Positions 12,798 through 25,375 of a stretch of 64,000 bases of DNA are shown here, in pieces (the first letter of the stretch is position 1; every line of letters begins with the position of its first letter). The notes under the pieces were generated by a model. It was not told where the DNA came from. It did no database searches and saw only the letters and a list, made by a program, of their open reading frames with translations. Source of the DNA: Siphonodentalium dalli (lineage: Eukaryota > Mollusca > Scaphopoda > Gadilida > Siphonodentaliidae); the NCBI GenBank assembly GCA_032622095.1, contig CP136061.1, forward strand, positions 88,282,983 to 88,346,982, read 5' to 3'. A program made the translations under genes and the position numbers.

Positions 12798-14135
12798 TGA
12801 TTACTGTAAACATTACAATTCTGTGATTTGAATCGCAAATACTGTTCAAATCTATGAAAATATATTCTTTTTGTTACAACAATGAGAACTGTATAGTTAG
12901 GTCTTGGCTTTTTCCAGTTAGTATTGGGAATGGACACTGCATCACACCCCGCCAATCGCGCAACCATTGCAGGTCACGTCCCTGCTACAGCGTACCAGTT
13001 GGCTATTAACTATAGACCACAATTTCCGAAACATCCCTCCGTGTTCGTAAGATGTTATTCATTTAAATTTATTTATAATAACATACACGAACCAGATCCC
13101 ATCTATATTTCCGACAAAAGGAGGACCATAACTTATGTCTTAATTTTAGGATTTTTCTTAAGAACCTCACGTTAGACTAAAGTTAAGACCAAAATTAAGA
13201 CTATATTAAGTAAGACACTTGTCGTGAAACGCACTTACGACTGAAGTTTGAACTTAAGACCATCTTACGTCCCAACTATGTCAGTTGCTTTTATGAAACT
13301 GTGCCTAGCCATAATCAAGTATGACAAGGAGTATGATTGATGGGCAGTCTCCAATAATAATTATTGGGCTATTACAGTCTATTACCTGGTTAGTTTGATA
13401 TCGACTGCGATATGAGCCCGAGGTAACGACCGTAACGTCGTATCGGTGTGAAGTATGGCACTGACGAGCAATAGCACTGTCAGAAATTGCAACGCATTCC
13501 AGATCATATATTATATACCCATGATTGCAATTATGGAATATAACATATTTTGGTTTCACGAATGACCAACTCATAATTCCGTTAAAACAACTAATCCTTC
13601 AAATTATGACAACTATATAAGGCTTATCACTGAAGGTTTCTCATGCATATCACCATAATTCCCAACCACATCTTTTACCGGACTCGGCCTCCGGGTCGCA
13701 GTTCGACTTCTTTTCCTCTCAAAAAATTCAGGTTTCTATAAATAAAACGACCATGTCCCACTGTATACCAAGAAATGCGGCACAGTATACGCGGAGTGCG
13801 AAATAAGGTTCTTATGAGTATTCCTAGGTCCGATATATTTTGGTCGATAACATACTGACCAAGTAGTATAATAATATTAACAATATGTCACTATTAGCGA
13901 GTCAAAATCATATAATAATAGTTCGAATGTGACATTCCGGTTGTTTTTTCGGATTAGACTGGCAAGGTAGGGTCATCTTTTGTTTGTACATGTATATCGG
14001 TGATTGATATTTATATATTATGACAACGAATGGAATAACAGTAGGAATGATGTAATAAAATTATACATTTTATGGTATTTTATTTTATTCGGATATCAAT
14101 ATTTTGGATATACACCAAATAAACTATATAACAAG
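12798..14135. other. Non-coding interval after the satellite
   Basis: The sequence is AT-rich and apparently single-copy within the window. I see no exon with splice sites and no recognisable repeat. A cluster of 'ttaagac' words occurs around 13135-13270. Confidence 0.45.
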
Positions 14136-14240
14136 TGTGTGATATGTGTGTGTGTGTGTGTGCGTGTGAGGGGGTGCGTTTGTGTGTGTGTGTGTGAGGC
14201 TCTATATGTGGGGTGAGATAGCGAGGGTGTGTGTGTGTTT
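14136..14240. repeat. TG-rich microsatellite
   Basis: Interrupted TG dinucleotides dominate the interval, in three runs separated by short G-rich or mixed spacers. There is no coding potential beyond the repeat itself. Confidence 0.9.
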
Positions 14241-14300
14241 ATCTGTCACGATTTTGGCGCGTTTAAAATTATCGCTCGCTTATGTCCGATTTCACACAAA

Positions 14301-17200
14301 TTTTCACTAACCATGCTCTTAAATATTCGTTAATGGGCAACTAAACCACAAACACTGTATACCATAAGTGTTTATTGGAGTGCCAGTCAACAATGTCGGA
14401 TGGGGCACACTTAAGCATGTGGTCGAATCGTTGAATTATGCAATCTTATCAGCAACGAGATTATATATTGGCTCACGTTACCACATCTGTTGATAGAGTT
14501 GGGATTCTTTTCTCGATCTAGCAAGACAGCGCCTATATCTGTTGGAGAGTTAGATTCTTTTCTCGATCTGGAGAGATCTAGCTCCATCTATTGTAACAAT
14601 AGTTTCCCGTTTTATTTGTAAAGCACACCCATTGTCAAGAGTGTTCAATGTCGTACAGCGCACGGGTTGTGTTTCTTGGTCAACACACGCCCAACTGGAT
14701 TTTCCAGTTAACCCATTGGATGTGGTGCTCTAAGTTGGTCATGGCATTGGAATATAGTTATTTACCAGAATAAAAAAACGTTATCTGGAGCATAGCTCAA
14801 TCCAGAAAAAAATTTAATTCCAATTTTTGTTTTAATCTAAAGCCATATGGCGGTTTGCACCTCAAAATACATGTTTCCCTTTTTAAGTTTTCCCGGTATC
14901 GAAATAGGTCTTTACATGCTTGAACTACATTTCTGTAGGCATTGCCTGTGCCTGCATGTCGCATTGAAGTAAACAAAACACAATTTTAACACGGCATTTG
15001 GTTCCCAAACAACAGCCATATGCACGGCATGGAACAGAAAAGAGCGTTCCGTGTTAGTCTATTCCTGATTGGTAATAATAAAGAGCGTTTTGTTTCACTT
15101 TTATGCGATAAGTTGAAAACGACTGCGAAATGGCGGTGATAATGAACATGATTTTTTTCTGAGCATATAAAGCCAGCATAATATTAATTCGTGCTCACCA
15201 ATTTACCCTTTTGACGATTTAATAAAGTATGTATAGTTACAACTAATCGCCCGATTCCGGACATTCTTACTAATAAGTGGGTTTCATAATACTCGGGTAC
15301 ACAGGCGCTGGTGAAATTTCACAAAAAGGCAGTATTATGTGTTAAAGTATTGGTCCCATGTTACATTTCCGAGTTCTAATTACAATAAAGTTGCCTTGTC
15401 CGATTTGACACTATACAACCGTCATGGGTATGTCCTACATTGACCAGAAAATAATTAGATTGTGCATATGGACTCATTAGTGAGAGGCTGTCGTGCATGG
15501 CCAGATGTGGAGTTTCGAAAGAAGTTTAACACGCTTTGATTTTGTTCAGCCTAGAATATATAACGGTATGTTATAATCTGTGTTATTTTCGGTTAGAAAA
15601 ACAATAAGTGTTATCGTGCATGCAGCTAATTTATGTGTAGAGAGTGTCTTTCTCATATCCCAAATGAACTATATAAATATGTAATGTGGATTGCCAAGCT
15701 GCACATTTTTACTTATTTCAGCCAACATGAGTATCTCAAATGGGTCACTAATTACATTTTTCACTAATCATGCTCTTAAATATTCATTAATGTGCAACTA
15801 AACCACAAACACTGTATACCATAAGTGTTTATTGGAGTGCCAGTCTACAATGTCGGATGGGGCACACTTAAGCATATGGTCGAATCGTTGAATTATGCAA
15901 TCTTATCAGCAACGAGATTATATATTGGCTCACGTTACCACATATGTTGATAGAGTTGGGATTCTTTTCTCGATCTAGCAAGACAGCGCCTATATCTGTT
16001 GGGAGAGTTAGATTCTGTTCTCGATCTGGAGAGATCTAGCTCCATCTCTTGTAACAATAGTTTCCCGTTTTATTTGTAAAGCACATCCATTGTCAAGAGT
16101 ATTCAATGTCGTACAGCGCACGGGTTGTGTTTCTTGGTCAACACACGCCCAACTGGATTTTCCAGTTAACCCATTGGGTGTGGTGCTCTAAGTTGGTCAG
16201 AGCATTGGAATATAGTTATTTACCAGAATAAAATAAACGTTATCTGGAGCATAGCTCAGTCCTGAAAAAAAAATTAATTCCAATTTTTGTTTTAATTTAA
16301 AGCCATATGGCGGTTTGCACCTCAAAATACATGTTTCCCTTTTTAAGTTTTCCCGGTATCGAAATAGGTCTATAAATGCTTGAACTACATTTCTGTAGGC
16401 ATTGCCTGTGCCTGCATGTCGCATTGAAGTAAACAAAACACAATTTTAACCCGGCATTTGGTTCCCAAACAACAGCCATATGCACGGCATGGAACAGAAA
16501 AGAGCGTTCCGTGTTAGTCTATTCCTGATTGGTAATAATAAAGAGCGTTTTGTTTCACTTTTGTGCGATAACTTGAAAACGACTGCGAAATGGCGGTGAT
16601 AATGAACATGATTTTTTCTGAGCATATGAAGCCAGCATAACATTAATTCGTGCTCGCCAATTTACCCTTTTGACGATTTAATAAAGTATGTATAGTTACA
16701 ACTAATCGCCCGATTCCGGACATTCTTACTAATAAGTGGGTTTCATAATACTCGGGTACACAGGCGCTGGTGAAATTTCACAAAAAGGCAGTATTATGTG
16801 TTAAAGTATTGGTCCCATGTTACATTTCCGAATTCTAATTACAATAAAGTTGCCTTGTCCGATTTGACACTACAACCGTCATGGGTATGTCCTACATTGA
16901 CCAGAAAATAATTAGATTGGGCATATGGACTCATTAGTGAGAGGTTGTCGTGCATGGCCAGATGTGAACTTTTGAAAGAAGTTTAACACGCTTTGATTTT
17001 TTTCAGCCTAGAATATATAACGGTATGTTATAATCTGTGTTATTTTTGGTTAGAAAACAATAAGTGTTATCGTGCATGCAGCTAATCTATGTGTAGAGAG
17101 TGTCTTTCTCATATCCCAAATTAACTATATAATTATGTAATGTGGATTGCCAAGCTGCACAGTTTGACATATTTCAGCCAACATTACTGTCCCAAATGCA
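14301..17200. repeat. Tandem segmental duplication, period ~1,456 bp
   Basis: Unit 1 (14301-15756) and unit 2 (15757-about 17200) both start with TTTTCACTAA and run side by side with only scattered substitutions and small indels (for example tactatac versus tactac). Both end in 'tgccaagctgcaca...atttcagccaaca'. Each unit contains a reverse-oriented copy of dispersed family A (about 14770-15120 and 16220-16600). No exon is seen. The low divergence implies a fairly recent duplication. Confidence 0.95.
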
Positions 17201-17205
17201 TTGAT

Positions 17206-18260
17206 AACACTTGGTGTGGCGGAGTTACCTCAAACGGACATAGCTCATTCAAGCTTCCAAATATTGCCCACACAGTTTGAAATGAGGTATATATATATAT
17301 ATGATAAATTGATAAAACACGAAATGTTGATATACCGGCTTCATACGCTCTGAAACAAAATACTTGCCAATGTGACACCCATTTTTCATTTTTTTCGCCC
17401 AGAAGTGAAAACAAACACTCTTTATTTATACCATGCATATCTGCATGGCATAGGCTAACACAGAACGTTATTTTATGTTCCGTGTCGTGCACTGTCATTT
17501 ATGTTGTCTATTTGGGACCCAAAGACCGTGTTGACATGTAGTTGTATTTTTGTGACTTCATATTCCCCGTATATATAAATGTATGGTGCAAGTATTTATC
17601 GACATATTGCGATACTGGGAAAAATTCGAAAGTATTGGTATATAATATATTCATGTATTATACTCACGAATATCTTGAATGTGTCGAACACCAATTTTAT
17701 CCTAATTGTATTTGGATGTATACCTCCTGAATTATTTCCGGCATGTCTATTTCGCGACATATAGGCACAACAGTTCATAACTTCGATGTTAACCAATTGT
17801 GGCCATGTGTGGCTTCTACTTATGACTATATGTCTATATTGCATATGATATCGGAAATCAGTCCGGTCAAAATTTTATTTCAGGAGTTATGACTTCTAGA
17901 GTCTGTTTGGGCGTTGTTTCACAATTTGCACACTCGTAGATGGCATGCCTTAAACGGACATGGATCATTCCAGCTTCCAACTTTTGTCTACATAATTTGG
18001 AAGTATGTATATATAAGACAGGTTGACAAATACACAAAATACTGATATCCCGGCTTCATATTTTTATTGAAAATAATTTCCATGGCTACAGCTATATACC
18101 TCGAGCTGGTTCAAGTGTTTCCACATATATAGGTTAAACAGACACTCTTTATGTTTACGGCATCAGGAACAGCCCGCGGAATAATATTTCGAGTAGTTTA
18201 TTGACCTATTTCGATACCGAGAAAAATTAAAATGCAAACATCATGAGGTTAATGTGCGGG
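17206..18260 (+). repeat. Dispersed repeat family A, two copies
   Basis: Copies start near 17225 and 17950 with 'aacggacat(a/g)g(c/a)tcatt...agcttccaa'. They continue through 'tgataaa(t)acacgaaatg...atatcccggcttcata', a variable middle with 'tctttat', and 'gggacccaaacaccgtgtt', and end near 'accgccatgtggctttaa' type sequence. Further copies lie at about 20.4, 21.5, 22.05 and 33.5 kb, and reversed ones inside the 14.3-17.2 kb duplication. I see no terminal inverted repeats and no coding domain, so the element class is unknown. Confidence 0.65.
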
Positions 18261-19720
18261 ACAAACGGCCATGTGACTTTAACTCGATACCCAGTTCTGC
18301 CAAACCTGTACATCGAGAGTCATTACTCTTCTTGACTCGCGCACAATGGGAACATTGAATATGCAAACAAAAACACAGCCAGACTCGACCCATCTTATGA
18401 CAAATTCCCCCTGTACTCGCATCGATGCAAATTTAAAGGTGGACTACATGTATTAAAATTGTATTGAGGGGATTTGGTCTGATGTAATAACAAGAACTTT
18501 ACCACTATACCAGCGTGAGTACAAGCGCATGTGTCATAATGCGGACCGTATATATATAAATCGATATGTGGATTTAAGGATAGCCATAACACTATACGAA
18601 AACAAATTACACCATGCAGACCGAGTTCATATTCATATGCGGACAGGCTCCCGTCAATGGCATATAGCAAGCATATTGTGTCAAGTTTTAAAGATCAATT
18701 GGAAACGAAGAAGTCCAAACTTAGACACAATTCAGTACATGCATGTTGCCGATCATTATATCTAAGTTGAACAATGAGGATAGCTTTACTGAACAAAATC
18801 CAACAAAGCTCGCATTTGCATGTGTATAAGTTACCATAGTGATAAATATATGTACTAATGTTCAAAACAATTGACCAGTAATTGGTAGAGGCTTGGTACA
18901 TATAACATTTTGGTACATATAACATTTAGGAAGAATGCATCATATGGTGGTCAAGAAATACACACAAAAAACATCCAAATGTTAATCGTTTCAAGCAAGT
19001 CATATGCACACATTTTACTATTTGTATTAAAGTGATGTAAAACACTCCGGTATGGTGATAACATAGAAATGGAGAATAATCTGTTCAATGTAGTATTTTT
19101 TTTTTTACAAATAGTGTAGCAAACGTCACAGCACACACCGTCATTCTTATATATTAATTAAATGCAGTGACTCTCGATGGCGAATTTTTTTTCGTTAGTT
19201 TGTCGCCTATAGATTCGTCCCGAATCGAGTAGTAAATATTTACAATTGAGCGTAGTTATGACGATGTTTTCTTTGGAGTGCTACGGCCAATTTGGTTCAA
19301 ATTTTTAGCGATGTTAGTAGAATGTAATATTCCTTTAGTTGGCATAGCGCCTGCATACTAACTTATCAATTTAACACACCCGAACAAGTACATAATATGT
19401 CTTTAATTGAGCCTTTGAATAGATCAACGCACCAAAGCCTCGTTTACCACGTTAGTGCCAGTGCTCAGTCATTGACCATTAAAATTCAATTGAAATTGTC
19501 TGCTATAAACCCGATATACCATCAGATTACAAGATTTGCCCATATGACGTTGTATACAAATGGGAGACGAAAACACTTCCAAAGATATAATTGTTCCATA
19601 TTCGCTGGTGAATATATATACATGTATAAACGGACATGGATCGCCCGAGCTTCCAAGTGTTGTTTACGCAATTTAGATCACTCTATCAATCAAGTTTATT
19701 AGTACGTTACACCATGTATG
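18261..19720. other. Non-coding interval, partial family-A start near 19630
   Basis: Apart from 'aaacggacatggatcgcccgagcttccaa' near 19628, which matches the start of family A, I see no repeat or exon. Open frames here are short and lack codon structure. Confidence 0.4.
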
Positions 19721-19724
19721 GTCA

Positions 19725-19830
19725 AATGTACATTAACATAGAATAACAGGACAAGAACATCGAATATGCATGGAACAAAATAAGTAGCAACAAATACATA
19801 ATAATGTTATTCTATGTTAATGTACATTTT
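19725..19830. repeat. Inverted repeat beside the LINE 3' end
   Basis: AAATGTACATTAACATAGAA at about 19725-19750 pairs with its reverse complement at about 19804-19830, with a ~55-base spacer. The right arm lies immediately past the end of the LINE fragment that runs in from the right. It may mark an insertion junction or a small foldback element. Confidence 0.7.
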
Positions 19831-20319
19831 ACTGATAGGGCAGTGTTCCTTTTTTGTTGTACTCGATTAACCAGTTCGTCACTTGATCGCCAAACACCTT
19901 TCTTTTTCAGTCCACAGTGGACGAAATATGCCAGTGCCTGTAGAGTTGTTGGGTCTGTGGGTAACGTCTCGTTATGGGTGGTTAGGAGATCAGGTATTAG
20001 TTTCTCGTGAAATATGGCGCGCTCGTCGGACAGTGAGGTACAATGGAGGAGAAAGTGCTCCTCATTATCAATTTGGTTGCAGGTTTCACATTTGCGGTCT
20101 GCTTCATCGAAATCGAAATAGCGTCCGCGCTCAATGCCCAGTGTGTGACAACTAATTCTGAATTTCGTGAGGGATTCTCGTTGTTTGGGGGTGGAAATGA
20201 TGTCAAGATCCAAAGAAGTGATTGTTTTGAACGTTCTGTATGTTCTAAGCTTGTTGCGTGGGGGATCACGTCTGTTGCTATTTCTGGGGAGTTTGCTGCG
20301 AGTATTATCGTTAAATAGT
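19812..20319 (-). pseudogene. LINE-type reverse transcriptase C-terminal fragment
   Basis: An open frame of about 169 codons reads on the minus strand from 20319 to 19812, with a stop just upstream at about 20328. It has no start codon of its own. It contains NKLRTYRTFK, then LTKFRISCHTLGIERGRYFD, then a Cys2-His-Cys cluster (CETC, seven residues, H, four residues, C in HFLLHC). In non-LTR retrotransposons a fragment like this follows the reverse transcriptase and is thought to bind nucleic acid. The catalytic palm and endonuclease are absent, so it is a 5'-truncated relic. Family assignment is by motif memory only. Confidence 0.7.
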
Positions 20320-20394
20320 TATGTCTTTATTGAGTTATCAAAGAAGTCGTTGATGTTGTGATGTGGTGACAGAGATGTGATTAACTGTTGACAA

Positions 20395-20720
20395 GAAGGA
20401 GTATAAAATAGGTTGACAAATACACGAAATGTTTATATATCAGATTCATATTCTCTGAAAAATACTTGGCATGGTCACAGCAGTTTTACCTCTGTTTTCA
20501 ACGTTTTGCATATGAGTAAAATAAACGTGCATATGTATGTTGTTTGTATTGGGACCCAAACACCGTGTTCAAAGTTGATTTTTTTGTTACTCCAGTGCGC
20601 CTTTCTGTTGCATAAAATGCCCGTTAGAACAGTATTTCGAGTTGTTATCAACCTATATCGATACCGGCAAAACATTCAAAAGCGAATATTATTACATGCA
20701 TTTTAAAGCGCGAACTATAC
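20395..20720 (+). repeat. Dispersed repeat family A copy
   Basis: It matches the other copies from 'ataggttgacaaatacacgaaatgtttatatatcag' through 'tactTggcatggtcacagcagtttt', 'gggacccaaacaccgtgttcaaagttg' and 'cgataccggcaaaacattcaaaagcg', to 'accatatggctttaa'. Confidence 0.65.
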
Positions 20721-21474
20721 CATATGGCTTTAATTAATGTTATATAATACCCTAGATAGAAACTTTTGATAATCTACGGGGGGTATCGACTGCGATTAAC
20801 TTATTACCCGACACTCAATTATATAGCACTCTAGTCGGAATATTCGATAATGACATCACACCGCGGGTAATTAGATATATCCATCTCACTAATTTAAACG
20901 GCGCCGATTCACAGGTGCAACAACCTGATGATTTGGCACAGAGCGCAGCGGGGGTCAAATATTTATGTCCTATATTCTGCCGATTTCTAGGTTTAGCTTT
21001 GTATGTGTTATACAAACTACATTTATCTATGTGTATTTCCTGTTTATATGTTTATATGTTCATATGTTTAATTCACATATCATGTTTATGTAATGTACTA
21101 TATATGCGCTCATGTGTTATGTGACAATGTGGTCACGAATGACATATTATCATTAAAGACTCGGATGATGACACCACACAGTGGGGGATGCCGTTTATCC
21201 ATCGTTCGCAGGAAAAAGACTTCGCTACAACATACGGACACGTGCTTGCCATTAATGAATGGGTTCCAGATTCTTTCCGGCAATTACTATTTGGCATATT
21301 TCAACATACTAAGCGGGCGGTACTTTGACCTCGACATTTTTTATACACTGTATTTCTCTGTCAGACGAGCGCGCCCTATTTTACGAGAACATATCATGTT
21401 AAACATCCCCAATGAGAGATTATTTAAACAAATAATGACCAGGACAGACTCAAAAACTATACGTCTCGGCCTAA

Positions 21475-22480
21475 TTTGGAATGAGGTATACGATATATTG
21501 ACAAATAAAACGAACCATTGATATACCGGCTTCATATGCTAGCTCTGAAAAATAATATCAATGGTCACAGCCATTTGATAAACGTTTTCATTTTAATAAA
21601 CGCTCTTTCTTATGAACAAACACCGCGTGTTAAACGTTAAATGTTGTATGAATTAAATGCTTCTTCCCGACACATATAATGCCCGCAGAAAGGTTGTTCG
21701 TGTAAGTACAAACCAGTTCGTTATCGGTAACAATTAAAAAGTGATTATTTATTAGATGTATTTATGAGTGCAAACCGCCATGTGTCTTGAGATAAAAAAA
21801 AATATGTATATTTTATTTAAAACACTTTTGTTTTTTTTAAATTGAGCTCTGCTCCATTCACTTATTATTTATTTTATAATTTGTTAATTAAATCTAACAC
21901 CGTGATAACATCCGCTAGGGTACCCCGAGTCACCACACCAAATGTAATAGAAATCGGTATAGGGAAGATAGACAGATAGATAGACAAACTTTCACACTGA
22001 ATTTATACTCTTATATATATCTAGACCAAGAGATATTCATTACAATGTGTATATTATGTATTTAGTCTGGCCATCGTGTTATGGTGTGTTGATATGCCAG
22101 CTTCGTGATCTGTGGCAATACATGCCATGGCTACAGCAGTTTTACAGCTATGTTCTACTTTTCACATACATAAAAGTGAAGAAAAAACGTTCTTCATGTC
22201 TGCGATATCTAGAATAGACTAATACTGAACGCTCTTTTCTAAACCACCTCGTGGAATTTTCTGTTTTTGTTTGGGACCCAAACACCGTGTAGTGTTTAAA
22301 GTTGTATTTTACATTACATCAATATGTCTTTTTTGGGAACTCGGCATGCTCATTTAACGGCAGAGTGTACATGTATGTATCGACCTATTTCGGTACCGGT
22401 AAAATTTCGAAAGTGAACATTATTAGCTGTATTTTGAATCACAAACCGCCATGTGCCAAGTAACATCACTTATCTAATCA
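21475..22480 (+). repeat. Dispersed repeat family A, two further copies
   Basis: One copy spans about 21478-21790 ('gaatgaggtatacgatatattgacaaataaaac' to 'aaccgccatgtgtctt'). Another spans about 22025-22460 ('tggtgtgttgatatgccagctt' to 'caaaccgccatgtgcc'). The second retains the most complete middle, including 'gggacccaaacaccgtgt' and 'cgacctatttcggtaccggtaaaatttcgaaag'. Confidence 0.65.
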
Positions 22481-23013
22481 AAGCACGTACCAAAATGTCA
22501 TATGCTGACCTAACAGAACTGACAAATTACTTTGAATTACGATTGGGGCCGCCATGTGGCTTTGATGCCATGATATCACGCGCCCACACCGAATATATAA
22601 TTTGATTTGGGGTAATTGATTTGATGTTACACAACCAAGAGACGTTCGTTGGTTATGGATACGTCCATTTTAAAGTTTGTTAGAAAACTCACGCTGATGT
22701 TCAACTCCGATACACGGAGTATCTTAGACACATTTTATTGCTGTATACACACGAGTACATATACCCATTTGGATGTCGACAGCACTTACGGTATGCGGAT
22801 ATTGTTTGTCCCTGGTACATTGTGCCTGCTTTCAGTCAAAGAAATGTAAACTTATTGGACATGTAAACTTATTGGTTGCTTATCGGTACTTGTCCCCATT
22901 ATTGGAATCTAAGTTGGTCGATTTGTGGTCGCTGGTCTGGATCTGGTTTCACGCGTTTATCTGACTTTAGGAGGAGTAAATTTCTAATCTGCTCTAACGT
23001 TTTGTAGTTTGCA

Positions 23014-23878
23014 GGGTCCGCGCTGGTCCAAAATTTACTTTGCCATATAATTCGCCAAAAGAAATTTTTGTTTGCCAAATTATTTCAAAATTTGCCAAAT
23101 ACTATCCTTGTAAGTATCATTTTCTGCAACTTTGAGTCTTATGTTCTGACACTCGCGGTTTGAACAACGTTTGATATCGATAGAAAAGCGAGTAGTTAAT
23201 AATTATATTCGCATCTCTAGTTTATCACCACATAATACACCAATAATCAAACAATAACACGATAGAAGGGTTGCCTTATCAGAAGGGCGCATCACAAGAG
23301 GATTTGCTATGTTTGTTTGTTTGTTAGGGTTATAGTCGTTCTAGCGCTAGGCCACAAACGACGTTGTCAATTTTACGGGTGGAGGAAAGACCACACAGAG
23401 GCTTAATTTCACCGGGAAATCGTTCCACTGCGTGTAGAAACCACAGACACCGGAAAGCAACTGACAACCTTGCCCAGGTACACGATTCCGGTCACCCTCT
23501 ATATGACGGGGTTAGAACCAGCTTCGTCGGCGCTGGACGGTCTGTGGCGGCGTAATGCAGCTGGAACTCTACCGACTGGACCACCGGGGCCCCGGTTTGC
23601 TATGTAAACACCTCCACACTAAATCCCACCACCAATCGATATTAATGCTATCAGCTTAACTTCATCTTAATAGAGGTGTTCACTTTTCGTAAACCATATA
23701 CAACACCACTAATATAATTATATTGTACGTTTCCTGAAATGAATGGTGTTGATTGACCAATATTGTTTTAAATTTTTCTAGAGGAATTAAAAAGTGATTT
23801 GCCAAATGAAATTATTTTTTGCCAAATTTGAATTATTTTTGCCATTAGCAAATTTGGCAAGTGGCAGCGCGAACACTA
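23014..23878. mobile_element. Non-autonomous TIR element, copy 1 (MULE-like by target duplication)
   Basis: The left end reads GGGTCCGCGCTGG followed by 'tccaaaatttactttgcca'. The right end reads 'aaatttggcaagtggcagcgcgaacac', its approximate inverse. Both ends contain many TTTGCCAAAT words. Flanks GTAGTTTGCA (from 23004) and GTAGTATGGCA (from 23879) are a slightly decayed 10-11 bp target duplication, a length typical of Mutator-like elements. There is no transposase. A SINE has inserted inside at 23313-23595. Related copies lie at 48268-49057 and 58750-59261. Confidence 0.7.
23313..23595 (-). mobile_element. tRNA-derived SINE, apparently full length
   Basis: On the minus strand the element starts with a GC-rich head and carries an A-box-like TGGTCCAGTCGGTAGAG (about 23567-23583) and a B-box GGTTCTAACCC (about 23509-23519), spaced as in a tRNA promoter. 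It ends in the tail CCCTAACAAACAAACAAAC. Perfect 10-bp direct repeats TTTGCTATGT (23303-23312 and 23596-23605) flank it, which is the expected LINE-mediated target duplication. It is nested inside the TIR element at 23014-23878, so it is younger than that insertion. Confidence 0.85.
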
Positions 23879-24109
23879 GTAGTATGGCATGCGTTAATAA
23901 AGTTCAAGAATATATGTTTTTGAATGTTTCAACTAGACACTGGCCTTGCAGATTAATCAAGCATCGCAAAACTCATACGGGTACTTCTTCGTGTAAGGGA
24001 TAACAGCACCATGTACCGTGTGGTTATTTCTACGCACTATATAAGTTATCGATGGACGTGGTCGACAAGAATAAATATGGTAATATGTCCATACGTTAGC
24101 GTAATTAAA

Positions 24110-25235
24110 TAACAAAGCTAAACCACTCACATTGGGGTAACTGGCTTTTGTTTTTTAAATCAAAATTGGTTTATATATTACCTGGTATTCCCGCCAAATA
24201 GGGACGTTCCAAATGGATCCAACCGTGGGTGAGACCATACAATTTCCAACTACGCAGAATTTGGTCTAATAACATTTCCAAATATATAGGATTTTTGTCT
24301 AATCAAATATCCAACTATATAGCATTTGGTTTTGAGTAATGCAATATTTCAATATTGGCTTCATAATTTGGGTTTCCATACATTCTGTTTAAGAGCATGG
24401 ACTGTGTAAATAAAGACACGAATGACAATCATGACATAGCATTGATCCATATGTTATGTCTCGAGTATACTGCGTCACAGTCTGCGTGCAGAACATGCAC
24501 ATTATACATGCTATTAATCAGAATATGGCTGATGAGCGAATACGAGTTACACGTATTCAAATTCCAAGAAGTAACAATATATGATGGTAACAATTATGCA
24601 TGCTGAATGTTATATCGTTAAAGCTGTTATCAGAAAGATATGGAGGTTTGGCATTACTAATAGACTAGTGACCATGACGCAATGTTCGGTAAAACATAGA
24701 AGTCTGAACTTGAAGTCGGAAATTGAAACACTTAGATCATTCGATTCACTTGTTACTTTTAATTTCCAACTATTGAAATTTGAGTCATGAAATTTCTAAC
24801 TATGCAAATTATGGTCCTCGTTCGGAGTGTGACAATCCACATCCTGTCGGTACGTGCCTAAGACCAAATCGGATTCACATAACCTATATTGATTATCAAT
24901 AATTACACTTCGTCCACAACGGTTCATCGAAAGAATGGATCCCAATTATAATTTAGATTATAAATTAGACCAAACGTATTTCCGAGTAGTCTTTATTGTC
25001 TGCTACACGTAGTATAAACTATACCAACACCAAAGTGAAAATAATTATACCATGCATGCCGAGTGGGGAGCGTGAACATTGTTACGGAATTTAACCAATA
25101 TATTTGTTGACGCTTGGTGAGCGATGCGACTGATATACTATATATGGAGAAGACATGTCAATTCCATAATGTTCATTACATTCGTATGATTTCATTCAAC
25201 GAATATTGATGAACAACGTCATGGTGTAACTTTTC
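24110..25235. repeat. Duplicated block (partner at 60540-60990) with an internal insertion
   Basis: The left part (24115-24215: aaaccactcaca, ctggtattccc, ccaaata) and right part (24870-25235: gattcacata, gaatggatcccaat, ggtagtctt-like, accaacaccaaagtgaaaata, gaatttaaccaat, acgtcatggtgtaac) match 60540-60990 in order. Here the two parts are separated by about 650 bases containing several 'atttccaactat' words. No coding frame is shared, so this is probably a dispersed element or an old segmental copy. Confidence 0.6.
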
Positions 25236-25375
25236 CGGGTGCAGGACATTTCGGCACATGGACGTTTCGGCACCTAGTTTTCATGATGTTTCGGCACCTG
25301 GGGTTTCGGCAATTGTTATTTCGGACCAAGCATTTGGATGTTTCGGAACGTCGTCGAAGACGTTTCGGCACATGA
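25236..25375 (+). repeat. Degenerate TTTCGGCAC motif cluster
   Basis: The word TTTCGGCAC or close variants (TTTCGGACC, TTTCGGAAC) occurs seven times in about 130 bases at irregular spacing. It is followed by ordinary AT-rich DNA. Irregular spacing argues against a simple tandem repeat. Confidence 0.7.

Noticed and set aside
21093-21521. A 142-codon plus-strand frame.
   Set aside because: Its end is family-A repeat sequence and the rest has no recognised motif, so a chance frame is more likely.
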